A stretch of DNA of 64,000 bases, taken from contig NZ_JAROCG010000002.1 in the NCBI RefSeq assembly GCF_030433645.1, forward strand, positions 496,001-560,000, given 5' to 3'. The position numbers were made by a program, and so were the translations under genes. The notes beneath the pieces were generated by a model. It did not search any database. It saw only the letters and a program-made list of their open reading frames with translations, and was not told the origin of the DNA. Positions 18,018-28,081 of this stretch are shown piece after piece; positions within the stretch are counted from its first letter, which is position 1; each line of letters starts with the position of its first letter. This DNA is from Arthrobacter burdickii. GTDB taxonomy: Bacteria; Actinomycetota; Actinomycetes; Actinomycetales; Micrococcaceae.

Positions 18018-18023
18018 TAGGTT
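18018..18023 (+). promoter_or_regulatory. Probable -10 hexamer of a leaderless ispE transcript
   Basis: TAGGTT ends 7 nt before the ATG at 18031. It lies just after the rsmA stop, so ispE may have its own promoter. Confidence 0.45.
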
Positions 18024-18030
18024 GGTGGGT

Positions 18031-19002
18031 ATGGTCTCGGGCAGAACAGTCGACATCCGCTCCGGCGCGCGCTCGGTGCGCGTGAAGGCCCCCGGGAAGA
18101 TCAACGTCGCCCTCAAGGTCGGCCCGCCCCGCGAGGACGGCTACCACGGGATCGCCAGCGTGTTCCTCGCGGTGTCCCTCTACGAGGAGGTCACCGCCAC
18201 CGAGGCCGCGGGCAGCGGCATCAGTGTGACGGTGAACGGGCAGGGCACGCTCAACCTGCCCGCCGATTCCATCCCGCTGGACAGGACCAACCTCGCGGTG
18301 CGTGCCGCCGAGCTCCTCGCCGACGTCAGCCCCGGCCGGACCGGCGTGCACCTCGACATCACGAAGCGCGTGCCCATCTCCGGCGGTATGGGCGGCGGCT
18401 CGGCGGACGCCGCTGCGGCCCTGCTCGCCTGCGACGCCCTCTGGGGCAGCGGCTTCTCGCGGGACGAGCTGGCCAAGATCGCCGTCGACCTCGGAGCCGA
18501 CGTGCCGTTCGCGCTCGTCGGGGGCACCGCCGTCGGACTGGGCGTGGGGGACCAGCTCACCCCGGCCATCTCGAAGACGCCCCTGCACTGGGTCCTGGTG
18601 ACCTCGGAGTACGGGCTGTCCACCCCGGAGGTCTACCGCACCCTTGACGAGATCCGCCTGCGCGACGGCGTGGACGCCGATCCCCAGCCCTCCATCGACC
18701 CAGCGATCCTCGGCGCCATGCGCGCCGGGGACGCGCTCGGCCTCGCTCCGCTGCTGCACAACGACCTCCAGCAGGCCTCGCTCGAACTCGCGCCGGCATT
18801 GGGCGATATCCTTGACAGGGGAAAGGCCGCCGGTGCACTGGCCGGCATCGTGTCCGGTTCCGGTCCCACCATCGCCTTCCTGACCCAGAGCTCCGGCCAC
18901 GCCGCCGAGCTGGAGACCCTCCTCGAGTCCGAGGGACTGCAGGCGGCGTCCGTGCACGGTCCGGCGCACGGGGCTCGGATCACTACAGACTTCGCGGGCT
19001 GA
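18031..19002 (+). CDS. ispE: 4-diphosphocytidyl-2-C-methyl-D-erythritol kinase IspE
   Basis: A 323-residue GHMP kinase of the MEP isoprenoid pathway, phosphorylating CDP-methylerythritol. The N-terminal APGKINVALKVG with GYHGI, the ATP-binding PISGGMGGGSADAAAAL (about 115-131), and the C-terminal GIVSGSGPTIAFL are all present, as is a DVPFAL block. Length is normal for actinobacterial IspE. ATG at 18031 is preceded by a possible -10 element. It is followed 29 bp later by an ABC-F gene; tatD-rsmA-ispE-ABC-F is a common actinobacterial order. Confidence 0.95.
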   Translation: MVSGRTVDIRSGARSVRVKAPGKINVALKVGPPREDGYHGIASVFLAVSLYEEVTATEAAGSGISVTVNGQGTLNLPADSIPLDRTNLAVRAAELLADVSPGRTGVHLDITKRVPISGGMGGGSADAAAALLACDALWGSGFSRDELAKIAVDLGADVPFALVGGTAVGLGVGDQLTPAISKTPLHWVLVTSEYGLSTPEVYRTLDEIRLRDGVDADPQPSIDPAILGAMRAGDALGLAPLLHNDLQQASLELAPALGDILDRGKAAGALAGIVSGSGPTIAFLTQSSGHAAELETLLESEGLQAASVHGPAHGARITTDFAG

Positions 19003-19031
19003 CGCCCGTTCCAACCGAAAGCAGCATCTCC

Positions 19032-20846
<1,815 letters not shown>

Positions 20847-20851
20847 GGCCC

Positions 20852-21973
20852 ATGCCGGCGACTGGAAGGACGCCCGGAATACGGAGGGCTGTCCTGGTCC
20901 TGGCTGCGGCGCTCATCGCCTGCCTGGCCGTCGTCCTGTTCCTGCCCGGACAGCAGGACAGGCAGGAGGGCAGGCAGGAGAGCGGGTCGGAGGACGGCCA
21001 GACGAGCGGACGGCAGGGCGGGCAGGAGGGGGCGTGCGGGAACGCGGACGGCGGGCCAACGGCTGTCGGTGCCCTGCCTGCTCCCAGCGGTCCGGGGCTT
21101 GCCGGTCTTCCAGCCATCAGCGGAAAGCGTCCCGCCTTCGGGATCGCGACGGAGGGCGGGTTCGGTTTGCCGGGGCAGTGGGACGAGGTCGCCATCGCCC
21201 TGGGTGAGAGCCCGTCCCTGATCATGGCCTACTCGAACTTCACCGAGCCCGTGCCCTGGGCCGGCCTGGAGGCAGTCGCCGCCCGGGGCGCCACGCCCGT
21301 CGTGACGTGGGAACCCTGGGATCCCGCAACGGGTCCGGACCAGACGCGCTTCGCGCTGAGCACCATCACGGCGGGTCACCACGACGCGTACCTGCAGCAG
21401 TGGGCCGGTGCCCTACGGGCCTACGGCAAGCCGGTCCTTCTCCGCTTCGCGCATGAGATGAACTCCCCCTGGTACCCCTGGGGAGCCGATACCAACGGCA
21501 ATGCGCCCGCCGACTACGTGGACGCGTGGCGCCACGTGCATGACCTGTTCGCCGACGCCGGCGCGACCAACGTCTCGTGGGTCTGGAATCCCGAGGCTCC
21601 GGCCTGCGACTCCCTGCCGCTGAAGGCCTTCTACCCCGGCGACGGGTACGTGGACGTCGTGGCGCTGGACGCCTACAACTGGGGCACCACGCGGGAGAAC
21701 GAGGCGTGGCGCAGCGCGCGGGAGCTCTTCGCGGAAGGACTGCGCCAGCTGCGCGAGGTGGCTCCGGGCATCCCCATCGTGATCGGCGAGACGGCCTCGA
21801 CGGAATCGGGCGGATCGAAAGCGGAGTGGGCGGAAGGGCTGGTGGCCTACCTCGCGGCGCAGCCCGACGTCCAGGCGTTCATCTGGTTCGACTACCGGAA
21901 GGAGTCCGACTGGCGCATCGACAGCAGCGACGCCTCACGCGACGCCCTGAGGTCGGCCCTCTCCGCGCGATGA
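20852..21973 (+). CDS. GH26-like glycoside hydrolase (beta-mannanase type), secreted or membrane-anchored
   Basis: A 373-residue protein. A hydrophobic segment at about 12-33 is followed by a low-complexity Gln/Gly/Glu/Arg linker, then a TIM-barrel domain from about 90. The acid/base Glu202 is in LRFAHEMNSPWYPWG and the nucleophile Glu313 in IVIGETAST, spaced as in GH26 (endo-mannanases and related endoglucanases). WVWNPE and VDVVALDAYNWG fit the same family. It is likely exported and anchored by the N-terminal segment; a signal peptidase site is unclear. The ATG at 20852 lies 6 nt after the ABC-F stop. Substrate is not known. Confidence 0.85.
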   Translation: MPATGRTPGIRRAVLVLAAALIACLAVVLFLPGQQDRQEGRQESGSEDGQTSGRQGGQEGACGNADGGPTAVGALPAPSGPGLAGLPAISGKRPAFGIATEGGFGLPGQWDEVAIALGESPSLIMAYSNFTEPVPWAGLEAVAARGATPVVTWEPWDPATGPDQTRFALSTITAGHHDAYLQQWAGALRAYGKPVLLRFAHEMNSPWYPWGADTNGNAPADYVDAWRHVHDLFADAGATNVSWVWNPEAPACDSLPLKAFYPGDGYVDVVALDAYNWGTTRENEAWRSARELFAEGLRQLREVAPGIPIVIGETASTESGGSKAEWAEGLVAYLAAQPDVQAFIWFDYRKESDWRIDSSDASRDALRSALSAR

Positions 21974-22144
21974 CATCCCCTCGTTCGCATCCGGGCCATC
22001 AACGGGCGCCGACCCTCGCTGCCTCAAGCAAGTAGTCCTGCAGAGAAGACAAGTAGGGGGTGTGCGAGAACACTCTCGTTTTGCCCGATGCCGTCCTGTT
22101 AGCTGGGAAAGAGTGGTCAAAGACGAGCATGACGTGGGGAATCT

Positions 22145-24325
22145 ATGAGCTACGGTCTTGGGATCGATGTAGGAACCATCTTCACGGCCGCCGCTGTCGT
22201 CCGTGCCGGCACCTCCGGGCCGGACACGCCGCAGATCCTGCCGCTGGGAAGCCGGTCCGCATCGATTCCGACGGTCGTCTTTCTCGGGGAGGACGGCACC
22301 CGGCTGGTCGGTGAGGCCGCAGAACGCCGCGGGCTCTCGCAGCCGGAATGCGTCGCCCGGGAATTCAAGCGACGGATGGGCGACGACGTCCCCTTGATCG
22401 TGGGCGGCAGGGAGGTCCTGCCGGAAGAACTCTTCGCTGCCGTGGTCACGTGGGTGGTCGAGGTGGCCACCGAACGGGAGGGCGGACGTCCCGACGTGGT
22501 CACCCTGACACATCCCGCGAGCTGGGGTGGGCACAGGACGTCCCTCCTGACGCGGGCACTGGGCGAGGCGGGCATCGGCGACGTCGTCCTGATGACCGAG
22601 CCCGAGGCGGCCGCTCTCTCGTACGCCTCGCGGGAGCACGTCGCCGACGGCAGCACCCTCGCTGTCTACGACCTGGGCGGCGGCACGTTCGACGCGACGG
22701 TCGTCCGGAAGACCGACGCGGACTCCTTCAGCGTCCTCGGGGTTCCCCAGGGGCTCGAACGCCTCGGCGGGGCTGACTTCGACCAGGAGATCTTCCACCG
22801 CGTCCTCGACAGCGCCAAGATCCCCACCGCGGACCTGGACCCAGCCGACCCCGACGTCGTCGCGGCACTCAATCGCCTGCGCAGGGAGTGCGCCGAAGCC
22901 AAGGAGGCGCTGTCATCGGACTCCGAGGCGACCGTCTCCGTGATGGTCCCCGGAACCCACTCCTCCGTGCGCCTCGTGCGGTCGGAGTTCGAGGCGATGA
23001 TCGAACCCGCCCTCGCCGAGACGATCGACACACTGCATGCGGCCCTCGAGAGCGCGCAGGTCAGCGCTGAGGACCTGACCGCGATCCTGCTGGTCGGCGG
23101 ATCGTCGCGGATTCCGTTGGTCGCACAGCTCCTGTCCGGCGAATTCGACCGCCCGCTCGCCATCGATCTGGACCCCAAGGCGTCGGTTGCCCTCGGTGCG
23201 GCCTTCGCAACAGCCGCCCTGGAGGACGCCCCCGACCAGGAAGCAGCAACTGCTGCCGGTACTGCTGCCGGGACTGCTCCCGAGGGCGTCGCCTCCGACG
23301 GCCCGCACGGGGCCACCGCGGGCACCAACGCGGCCGGATTCGGATTGCCGTCCAGGGTTCCTGCGCCGCGCCACGGACCGGCGGCCATGGCGTCGAACAA
23401 GCGGCTCGGACTGCGCGCCGGGGCCATCGCGGCAGCCGTGGCGTTGCTGGGCATCGCGACCGCATCAGCCACCAATTCTCCCAATCCGCTGGCAGCCCTC
23501 TCGGCGCTGGCGGGGGACCCGCGGGCAGAGGCGGCCGAGGCGCCCGTGACCGCTGAGGCAACGGAGGGTGCCACCAATCCTGCGGAGGCAGACGGCATCG
23601 AAGGGATGCTCGGGCCGTTCGTCGCCCCTGGTGACAGTTCGAACTTCCTGGACCGAGCGGGAATCCTGGTCTCGGAACCAACGGCAGCGGGGGCGAAGAG
23701 CGCAGAAGCTGGTTCTTCCGCCTCGCCCGAGCGCACGAGCCGGACCACGAGCAAAGCTACGGGCGCTGCAGGTCAGGGAGCCAAGACCTCCCAGGAGTCG
23801 CCCGACAGTACCCCGCTGGGGAACGGCCCGGCACCGGCTCCGTCCTCCTCCGCAGCGGCCCCTCCCGGTGCTGTCCAGAAGCCGGGCACGAGCCCGGTCG
23901 ACCCCACGCCGCCGGTTCCCTTCCCGCCGTCGAGTCCCACTCCGACCCCCACGGGTCCCCTCCCCGAGGTTCCTCCGTCGGACCCCGCTCCGGAGCCCAC
24001 CCCGGACCCGACTTCTCCACCGGAACCTCCCGTCACAGACCCTCCGGTGACGGAGCCTCCTGTCACAGAACCGCCTGTCACAGAACCGCCTGTCACAGAA
24101 CCGCCTGTCACAGAACCGCCGGTCACGGAACCTCCCGTCACGGATCCCACCATCCCACCGCCTGTGCCTGACCCGACCGTAGGCGCCACGACACCACCTC
24201 CCTCGCCGGGACCTCTGCCAAGCAGCACCGAGCCTGCTCCCGCGCCGACGGCGGGGGAGCTTCCTCCCCCGGATCCGGCGCCCACGGGCGAGGTTTCCCC
24301 GTCCTACGCCGCGCCGGAGTCCTGA
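22145..24325 (+). CDS. Membrane-anchored Hsp70-like ATPase with proline-rich tail
   Basis: A 726-residue protein. Residues 1 to about 370 are an Hsp70/actin-type ATPase: phosphate-1 loop GIDVGTIFTAAAV, phosphate-2 YDLGGGTFDATVV (Asp176), adenosine motif LLVGGSSRIPLV (about 315), and a linker-proximal ALGAAFATAAL. The Hsp70 substrate-binding domain is missing. Instead there is a linker, one hydrophobic segment (about 420-440), and 280 residues rich in Pro, Thr, Ser and Glu with PPVTE repeats. The ATPase should be cytoplasmic and the tail outside. It is the first gene of a run with a LuxR regulator (2-bp gap), an IniB-type gene and two dynamins. The role is inferred to be envelope-stress sensing or remodelling; no substrate is known. 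Confidence 0.85.
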   Translation: MSYGLGIDVGTIFTAAAVVRAGTSGPDTPQILPLGSRSASIPTVVFLGEDGTRLVGEAAERRGLSQPECVAREFKRRMGDDVPLIVGGREVLPEELFAAVVTWVVEVATEREGGRPDVVTLTHPASWGGHRTSLLTRALGEAGIGDVVLMTEPEAAALSYASREHVADGSTLAVYDLGGGTFDATVVRKTDADSFSVLGVPQGLERLGGADFDQEIFHRVLDSAKIPTADLDPADPDVVAALNRLRRECAEAKEALSSDSEATVSVMVPGTHSSVRLVRSEFEAMIEPALAETIDTLHAALESAQVSAEDLTAILLVGGSSRIPLVAQLLSGEFDRPLAIDLDPKASVALGAAFATAALEDAPDQEAATAAGTAAGTAPEGVASDGPHGATAGTNAAGFGLPSRVPAPRHGPAAMASNKRLGLRAGAIAAAVALLGIATASATNSPNPLAALSALAGDPRAEAAEAPVTAEATEGATNPAEADGIEGMLGPFVAPGDSSNFLDRAGILVSEPTAAGAKSAEAGSSASPERTSRTTSKATGAAGQGAKTSQESPDSTPLGNGPAPAPSSSAAAPPGAVQKPGTSPVDPTPPVPFPPSSPTPTPTGPLPEVPPSDPAPEPTPDPTSPPEPPVTDPPVTEPPVTEPPVTEPPVTEPPVTEPPVTEPPVTDPTIPPPVPDPTVGATTPPPSPGPLPSSTEPAPAPTAGELPPPDPAPTGEVSPSYAAPES
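24031..24145 (+). repeat. 15-bp tandem repeat encoding PPVTE
   Basis: Four identical 15-bp units TGTCACAGAACCGCC occupy 24061-24120, flanked on both sides by degenerate copies. They encode the PPVTE run in the extracytoplasmic tail of the Hsp70-like protein. Confidence 0.9.
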
Positions 24326-24327
24326 TC

Positions 24328-26442
24328 ATGGTCCGCAACTATTCCGAGACAGCCGTGCGCCCGGTACCGGCCACCCCCCACCTCGACCTGGATGCTGCGA
24401 CCTACGAAGTCGTCCTCGCCCTGTGCGTCGGGTTCTCGATACCAGGCCTCGTTCCTCCGCTGCTGCACAGTGAGGGCGCGCCGCCCGGGCAGCTGGTGGA
24501 CCGCGCGAAAAACGCCGGAGCGCTGCACACCGACGGACGGCCCTCGCCGGAGCTGCGCGCTGCCGTCCTGAGGGACGCCGACGTGCACCAGCTGCGACGG
24601 CTGCAGCGTGCCCTCGTCGATGCGTACTGTGCCGAATCACTGCCACTGGGCACACTCGCGCGTCAACTCGCTGCGGATGGTTTCGTGGACGAGCGCCTCG
24701 CGCGCGTGCTCGATGACAAGGGAACCGCCCTCCTCGGCTCTGATCCCGGCGACGCTCTGGAACTGCTCGAGCTTGCGGTCGGCGCCGGTGCGGACGCACT
24801 GTGCACGGCGCCGCGTCGGGCCGAAGCGGCGCTGGGCACCGGCGACCTGGATGCCGCCTCCAGGATCCTGGACACCTACTTCGGGCATCAGCCCCCTGAT
24901 GCCGGCCTGGCGCTCCCGGATTTCGCCCGGGCGGTACGCGTGTCCTGCGCGCTGTGGGCACACCGCGGCATGATGTCCCGTGCGGCGGACGTGCAACGCT
25001 GGGCGGCAGGGCTGCGTCCACCAGGGACCGATCCCCTCGGTGCGGTGGCACTCCTGGCCGCAGGTGATGCCGTGGGAGCGCAGTCGCTGGTCGAGGGCGG
25101 AGCTCCCGCGCCGTCCCCCTCACTCCACGACGTCGGGCACATGCTCCTGGCTGAGGGAGCCCTGCTCTCCCTAAGTCCCGAACCCCACGGCGCCCTGCCC
25201 ATGCTCATCCGTGCCTCCGACACCGTGAACGCGACCCGGACGGCCGTGCCGGCTCCCGATATGCCTGCCGGCTTCGCCGCGACCGTCGCGCTCCTGGGCG
25301 GCAGCGCGCAGACGGCGCTCTCCGTGATCCAGGCGGCCCTGGTCAGTGGCCAGGGGGGCCACGTCGCGCGAACGCGTCTGTGCCTCCTGGGCGGCTGGGC
25401 GGCCATGCTCCTCGACCAGCCGGCCCTGGCGCGGACGTTCATCGCTGAAGCAGCGGTGCACGACCAGAAGCCCATTCCCCGCGACGAGTTGCTGCTGCAG
25501 GCACTCGAAGTGGGACTGGCCAGGCGGGCAGGGGACGCCGCCGCATTGGTGCACGCGTGGCAAGGGGCCCGTGAGGCATTGCTGCACGTGTCCGTGGACC
25601 TGCTGACCGTCCTGCCCCTCACTGAACTCGTCGTCGCGGCGGCCCGGCTCCGTGATCTCGAGGGGCTCAAGCCACACCTCGAAGAAGCCTGGCTGCTCCT
25701 CTCGAAACTCGGGAATCCCCCTCTCTGGTCCGTGCCTGTGCAGTGGTCGGCGGTGCAGGCCGGCCTCCTGCTCGAGCGGCCGGACTACCTGGCTCCGCAT
25801 GCCGCTGCGATCGTACGCCAGGCGAGGATCTATCCACTGGCGGCCACCTTCGCGGTCGCGGGCAAGGCCTGGGTGTCGGTCCTGGCCGGACGGTTCACTG
25901 TCGACGCGGTCGAGGCTGCTGCGGTGGGCCTCGGAGCCGCGGGTTTCGGCTGGGAGGGAGCGCGGCTGGCGGGACATGCGTCAGCGCGGGCGGCGGACCG
26001 CAAGGACATGACGCGGCTGCTCTCCTGCGCCCGCGACCTGCGCCCCGCTCGTGAGCGGGTGCCGGAGCCGGCCGGACCCCGGCGGGAAACTCCGGACGAG
26101 CACGCGCGCACCGTGGCGCGGTCCGACGGAGCGGGCGGCGTACGTGCCGCTTCCCGGGACGACGCGCGGCCGCCTGGAGGGCCGGCCCTCAGCGGACGGG
26201 AACGCGAGATCGCGCAGTTGGTCCTCCGGGGACGGACGTACCGGGAGATCAGCGAGGAGATCTTCATCTCCCCCAGGACGGTGGAGCACCACGTCGCGCG
26301 GATCCGGCGCCGCCTCGGGGCCGGGTCGCGCTCCGAGTTGCTGGCGCGGCTCCGCCTCTCACTCGACCCGGCCGCCGGCGGCAGCACGACACCCGGGGGT
26401 GCTCCCATCAGGACCCCTAACGGAAGCAGCCGAAACCCCTAA
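24328..26442 (+). CDS. LuxR-type transcriptional regulator without N-terminal ATPase motif
   Basis: A 704-residue protein. Residues about 620-680 are a LuxR/GerE helix-turn-helix (ALSGREREIAQLVLRGRTYREISEEIFISPRTVEHHVARIRRRLG, given here by position and key features). The rest is Ala/Leu-rich helical repeat sequence, probably TPR-like, with no Walker A motif, unlike the three other large LuxR proteins in this window. It starts 2 bp after the Hsp70 stop and ends 114 bp before the IniB-type gene. Its stop codon overlaps one half-site of the dyad upstream of that gene, so it is the obvious candidate regulator. Mycobacterial iniBAC also has a large regulator gene nearby (Rv0339c); equivalence is an inference. 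Confidence 0.85.
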   Translation: MVRNYSETAVRPVPATPHLDLDAATYEVVLALCVGFSIPGLVPPLLHSEGAPPGQLVDRAKNAGALHTDGRPSPELRAAVLRDADVHQLRRLQRALVDAYCAESLPLGTLARQLAADGFVDERLARVLDDKGTALLGSDPGDALELLELAVGAGADALCTAPRRAEAALGTGDLDAASRILDTYFGHQPPDAGLALPDFARAVRVSCALWAHRGMMSRAADVQRWAAGLRPPGTDPLGAVALLAAGDAVGAQSLVEGGAPAPSPSLHDVGHMLLAEGALLSLSPEPHGALPMLIRASDTVNATRTAVPAPDMPAGFAATVALLGGSAQTALSVIQAALVSGQGGHVARTRLCLLGGWAAMLLDQPALARTFIAEAAVHDQKPIPRDELLLQALEVGLARRAGDAAALVHAWQGAREALLHVSVDLLTVLPLTELVVAAARLRDLEGLKPHLEEAWLLLSKLGNPPLWSVPVQWSAVQAGLLLERPDYLAPHAAAIVRQARIYPLAATFAVAGKAWVSVLAGRFTVDAVEAAAVGLGAAGFGWEGARLAGHASARAADRKDMTRLLSCARDLRPARERVPEPAGPRRETPDEHARTVARSDGAGGVRAASRDDARPPGGPALSGREREIAQLVLRGRTYREISEEIFISPRTVEHHVARIRRRLGAGSRSELLARLRLSLDPAAGGSTTPGGAPIRTPNGSSRNP

Positions 26443-26463
26443 TGGGCAGCCGCGGTTAGGGGT
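26414..26463 (+). promoter_or_regulatory. Candidate operator: dyad plus an extra half-site upstream of the IniB-type gene
   Basis: ACCCCTAA (26435-26442) and TTAGGGGT (26456-26463) are perfect inverted repeats with a 13-bp spacer, centres two helical turns apart. A further CCCCTAA at 26414-26420 repeats the left arm 22 bp upstream. The palindrome GTGGTACCAC lies about 15 bp downstream. The site is about 95 bp before the ATG at 26557, a fitting place for a LuxR-type activator. Confidence 0.6.
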
Positions 26464-26556
26464 GGAACTACCGATGCCGTGGTACCACCACCGCTCCTAC
26501 TTTGAGAACATGCCAGGCAGAGCCGCCGGCGAACCCACACACCGAAGGAACATCGC

Positions 26557-27993
26557 ATGACTACTCTCGCTTCAGACCTCCTCGATTTCCTCATGAACCT
26601 CTTCAACGACCAGGAAGCGGCCAGCGAATTCATCAGCGACCCGGAGGGAGTCCTTGCTGCCGCGGGCCTCGGCGATGTCTGCATGGACGACGTCGACGCG
26701 GTCATGCCCGTGGTCATGGATTACGCTCCGGTCACCTTCGGCGGCGGGAACGCCAGCTCGTTCGACCGCAACTACGACACGGGCGGCAACTCTTCGGGCG
26801 ACGTGACCCCGGGTGTCGCTGTGCCGGTACCTGTGACCCCCGGAACAGGCGGCGGGGTTGTCACGCCGACGCCGGGAGCGCCCTCCACCGGCGGAACGCC
26901 GACGCCGGGAACGCCGGGGCCGGGAACGCCTTCAACGGGCGGAACGCCGGGAACGCCTGCCACGGGCGGGGATGACAACGACCACGGGAACGCGGTCCAG
27001 CAGATCATGCACGTGGTCAACAACTACTCGTACACCTCCTCCGTCGATGACCGCGACACCATCACGGACCAGTCCGTGAACCAGAACATCTGGGCCAACG
27101 GTGACGTCAACCAGATGTTCGACAACGATGCCTTCATCGCCTCGGGCAACGGCGCGGTCGCTGCGAACGGCGACGCCAGGGTCGACAACTCGGTGGACAA
27201 CTCCGACGACCACTCGCAGGACAACTCCACCAATGTCAGCGCTGGTGGCTCGGCAAGCGTCGCCATCGGGAACACCACCGACTCCTACAACGACAACTCG
27301 GACAACTCCGACAACTCCGACAACTCGGACAACTCCGTCTCGGACTCCTACAACGAGGACTCCTACAACGACAACTCGGACAACTCGGACAATTCCGATA
27401 ACTCCGACAACTCCGACAACTCGGACAATTCCGACAACTCGACGGACAACTCCGACAACTCCGACAACTCGGTCGACACGGACATCGACGCGGACATCGA
27501 TGTGGACATCGAGGATTCCCTGAACACCGACAACTCGGACAACTCCGATAACTCGGACAACTCGGACAACTCCGACAACTCGATCGACACGGACGTCGTC
27601 GTGGAGGATTCCTTCAACACGGACAACTCGGAGACGACCACCGTCACCGACAACTCCGTGGACGCAGACCTCGATGTCGAGATCGAGGACTCGTTCAACA
27701 CCGACAACTCCGACAACTCGATCAACACCGACGTCGCCGTCGAGGATTCCTTCAACGACAACTCCGACAACTCGATCAACACCGATGTGGCGATCGAGGA
27801 CGCGTTCAACGAGACGGCGGTCGTCACCGACAACTCCGACAACTCGATCAACACCGATGTGGCGATCGAGGACGCGTTCAACGACAACTCGGAGAACGCA
27901 TACACCGAGATCGACGATTCGGCGATCTTCGTCGACAACGAGCTGGACGTGGCGGTCGACACCGATCTCAACGTGGAAGACAATAACTTCTAA
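26557..27993 (+). CDS. IniB N-terminal domain protein with long Asp-Asn-Ser repeat
   Basis: A 478-residue acidic protein. Residues 1-58 (LLDFLMNLFNDQEAASEF, then DPEGVLAAAGL) match the N-terminal domain of mycobacterial IniB, the first gene product of the isoniazid-inducible operon. Residues 85-145 are a Gly/Thr/Pro linker. Residues 146-245 are polar with alternating short motifs (NQNIWANGDVNQMF). From 246 it is almost entirely DNS triplets mixed with blocks of the type SINTDVAIEDAFN. No signal peptide or membrane segment is visible. The ATG follows GAAGGAAC. It is followed by a strong hairpin, then two dynamin-like genes as in iniBAC. The function of IniB-type proteins is not established. 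Confidence 0.8.
   Translation: MTTLASDLLDFLMNLFNDQEAASEFISDPEGVLAAAGLGDVCMDDVDAVMPVVMDYAPVTFGGGNASSFDRNYDTGGNSSGDVTPGVAVPVPVTPGTGGGVVTPTPGAPSTGGTPTPGTPGPGTPSTGGTPGTPATGGDDNDHGNAVQQIMHVVNNYSYTSSVDDRDTITDQSVNQNIWANGDVNQMFDNDAFIASGNGAVAANGDARVDNSVDNSDDHSQDNSTNVSAGGSASVAIGNTTDSYNDNSDNSDNSDNSDNSVSDSYNEDSYNDNSDNSDNSDNSDNSDNSDNSDNSTDNSDNSDNSVDTDIDADIDVDIEDSLNTDNSDNSDNSDNSDNSDNSIDTDVVVEDSFNTDNSETTTVTDNSVDADLDVEIEDSFNTDNSDNSINTDVAVEDSFNDNSDNSINTDVAIEDAFNETAVVTDNSDNSINTDVAIEDAFNDNSENAYTEIDDSAIFVDNELDVAVDTDLNVEDNNF
27292..27900 (+). repeat. Asp-Asn-Ser codon repeat (9-bp unit) with interspersed blocks
   Basis: The unit GACAACTCC or GACAACTCG recurs in runs of two to about seven. Six blocks of 10-17 residues separate the runs: acidic residues alternate with Val/Ile, then comes EDSFN or EDAFN. 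The minus strand reads through as an apparent Glu-Leu-Ser repeat, which is an artefact. Confidence 0.95.
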
Positions 27994-28006
27994 TTCCAGT
28001 ACGCAT

Positions 28007-28048
28007 CAGGCAAGCCCGACGGGGAAATCTCCCCGTCGGGCTTGCCTG
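28007..28048 (+). terminator. 19-bp perfect hairpin between the IniB-type gene and the first dynamin gene
   Basis: The arms 28007-28025 and 28030-28048 (core GCAAGCCCGACGGGG) are perfectly complementary with the tetraloop AATC. No T-tract follows, so it may act as a partial terminator or mRNA stabiliser that leaves the IniB-type transcript more abundant than the dynamin transcripts. Confidence 0.6.
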
Positions 28049-28081
28049 CGGTCTCATTCAATGACGAACGGGGAGCTTTGC

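Noticed and set aside
24031..24145. Short tandem repeats as a possible iteron or attachment site
   Set aside because: The 15-bp unit is in frame and encodes PPVTE within the Hsp70-like protein tail.
27292..27900. CRISPR-like regular repeats
   Set aside because: Units are 9 bp, in frame, with no unique spacers and no cas genes; it is a protein-coding repeat.
27363..27983. Minus-strand frame encoding a Glu-Leu-Ser repeat protein
   Set aside because: It is the complement of the GACAACTC(C/G) repeat in the IniB-type gene; only the plus frame has the IniB head domain and ribosome-binding site.
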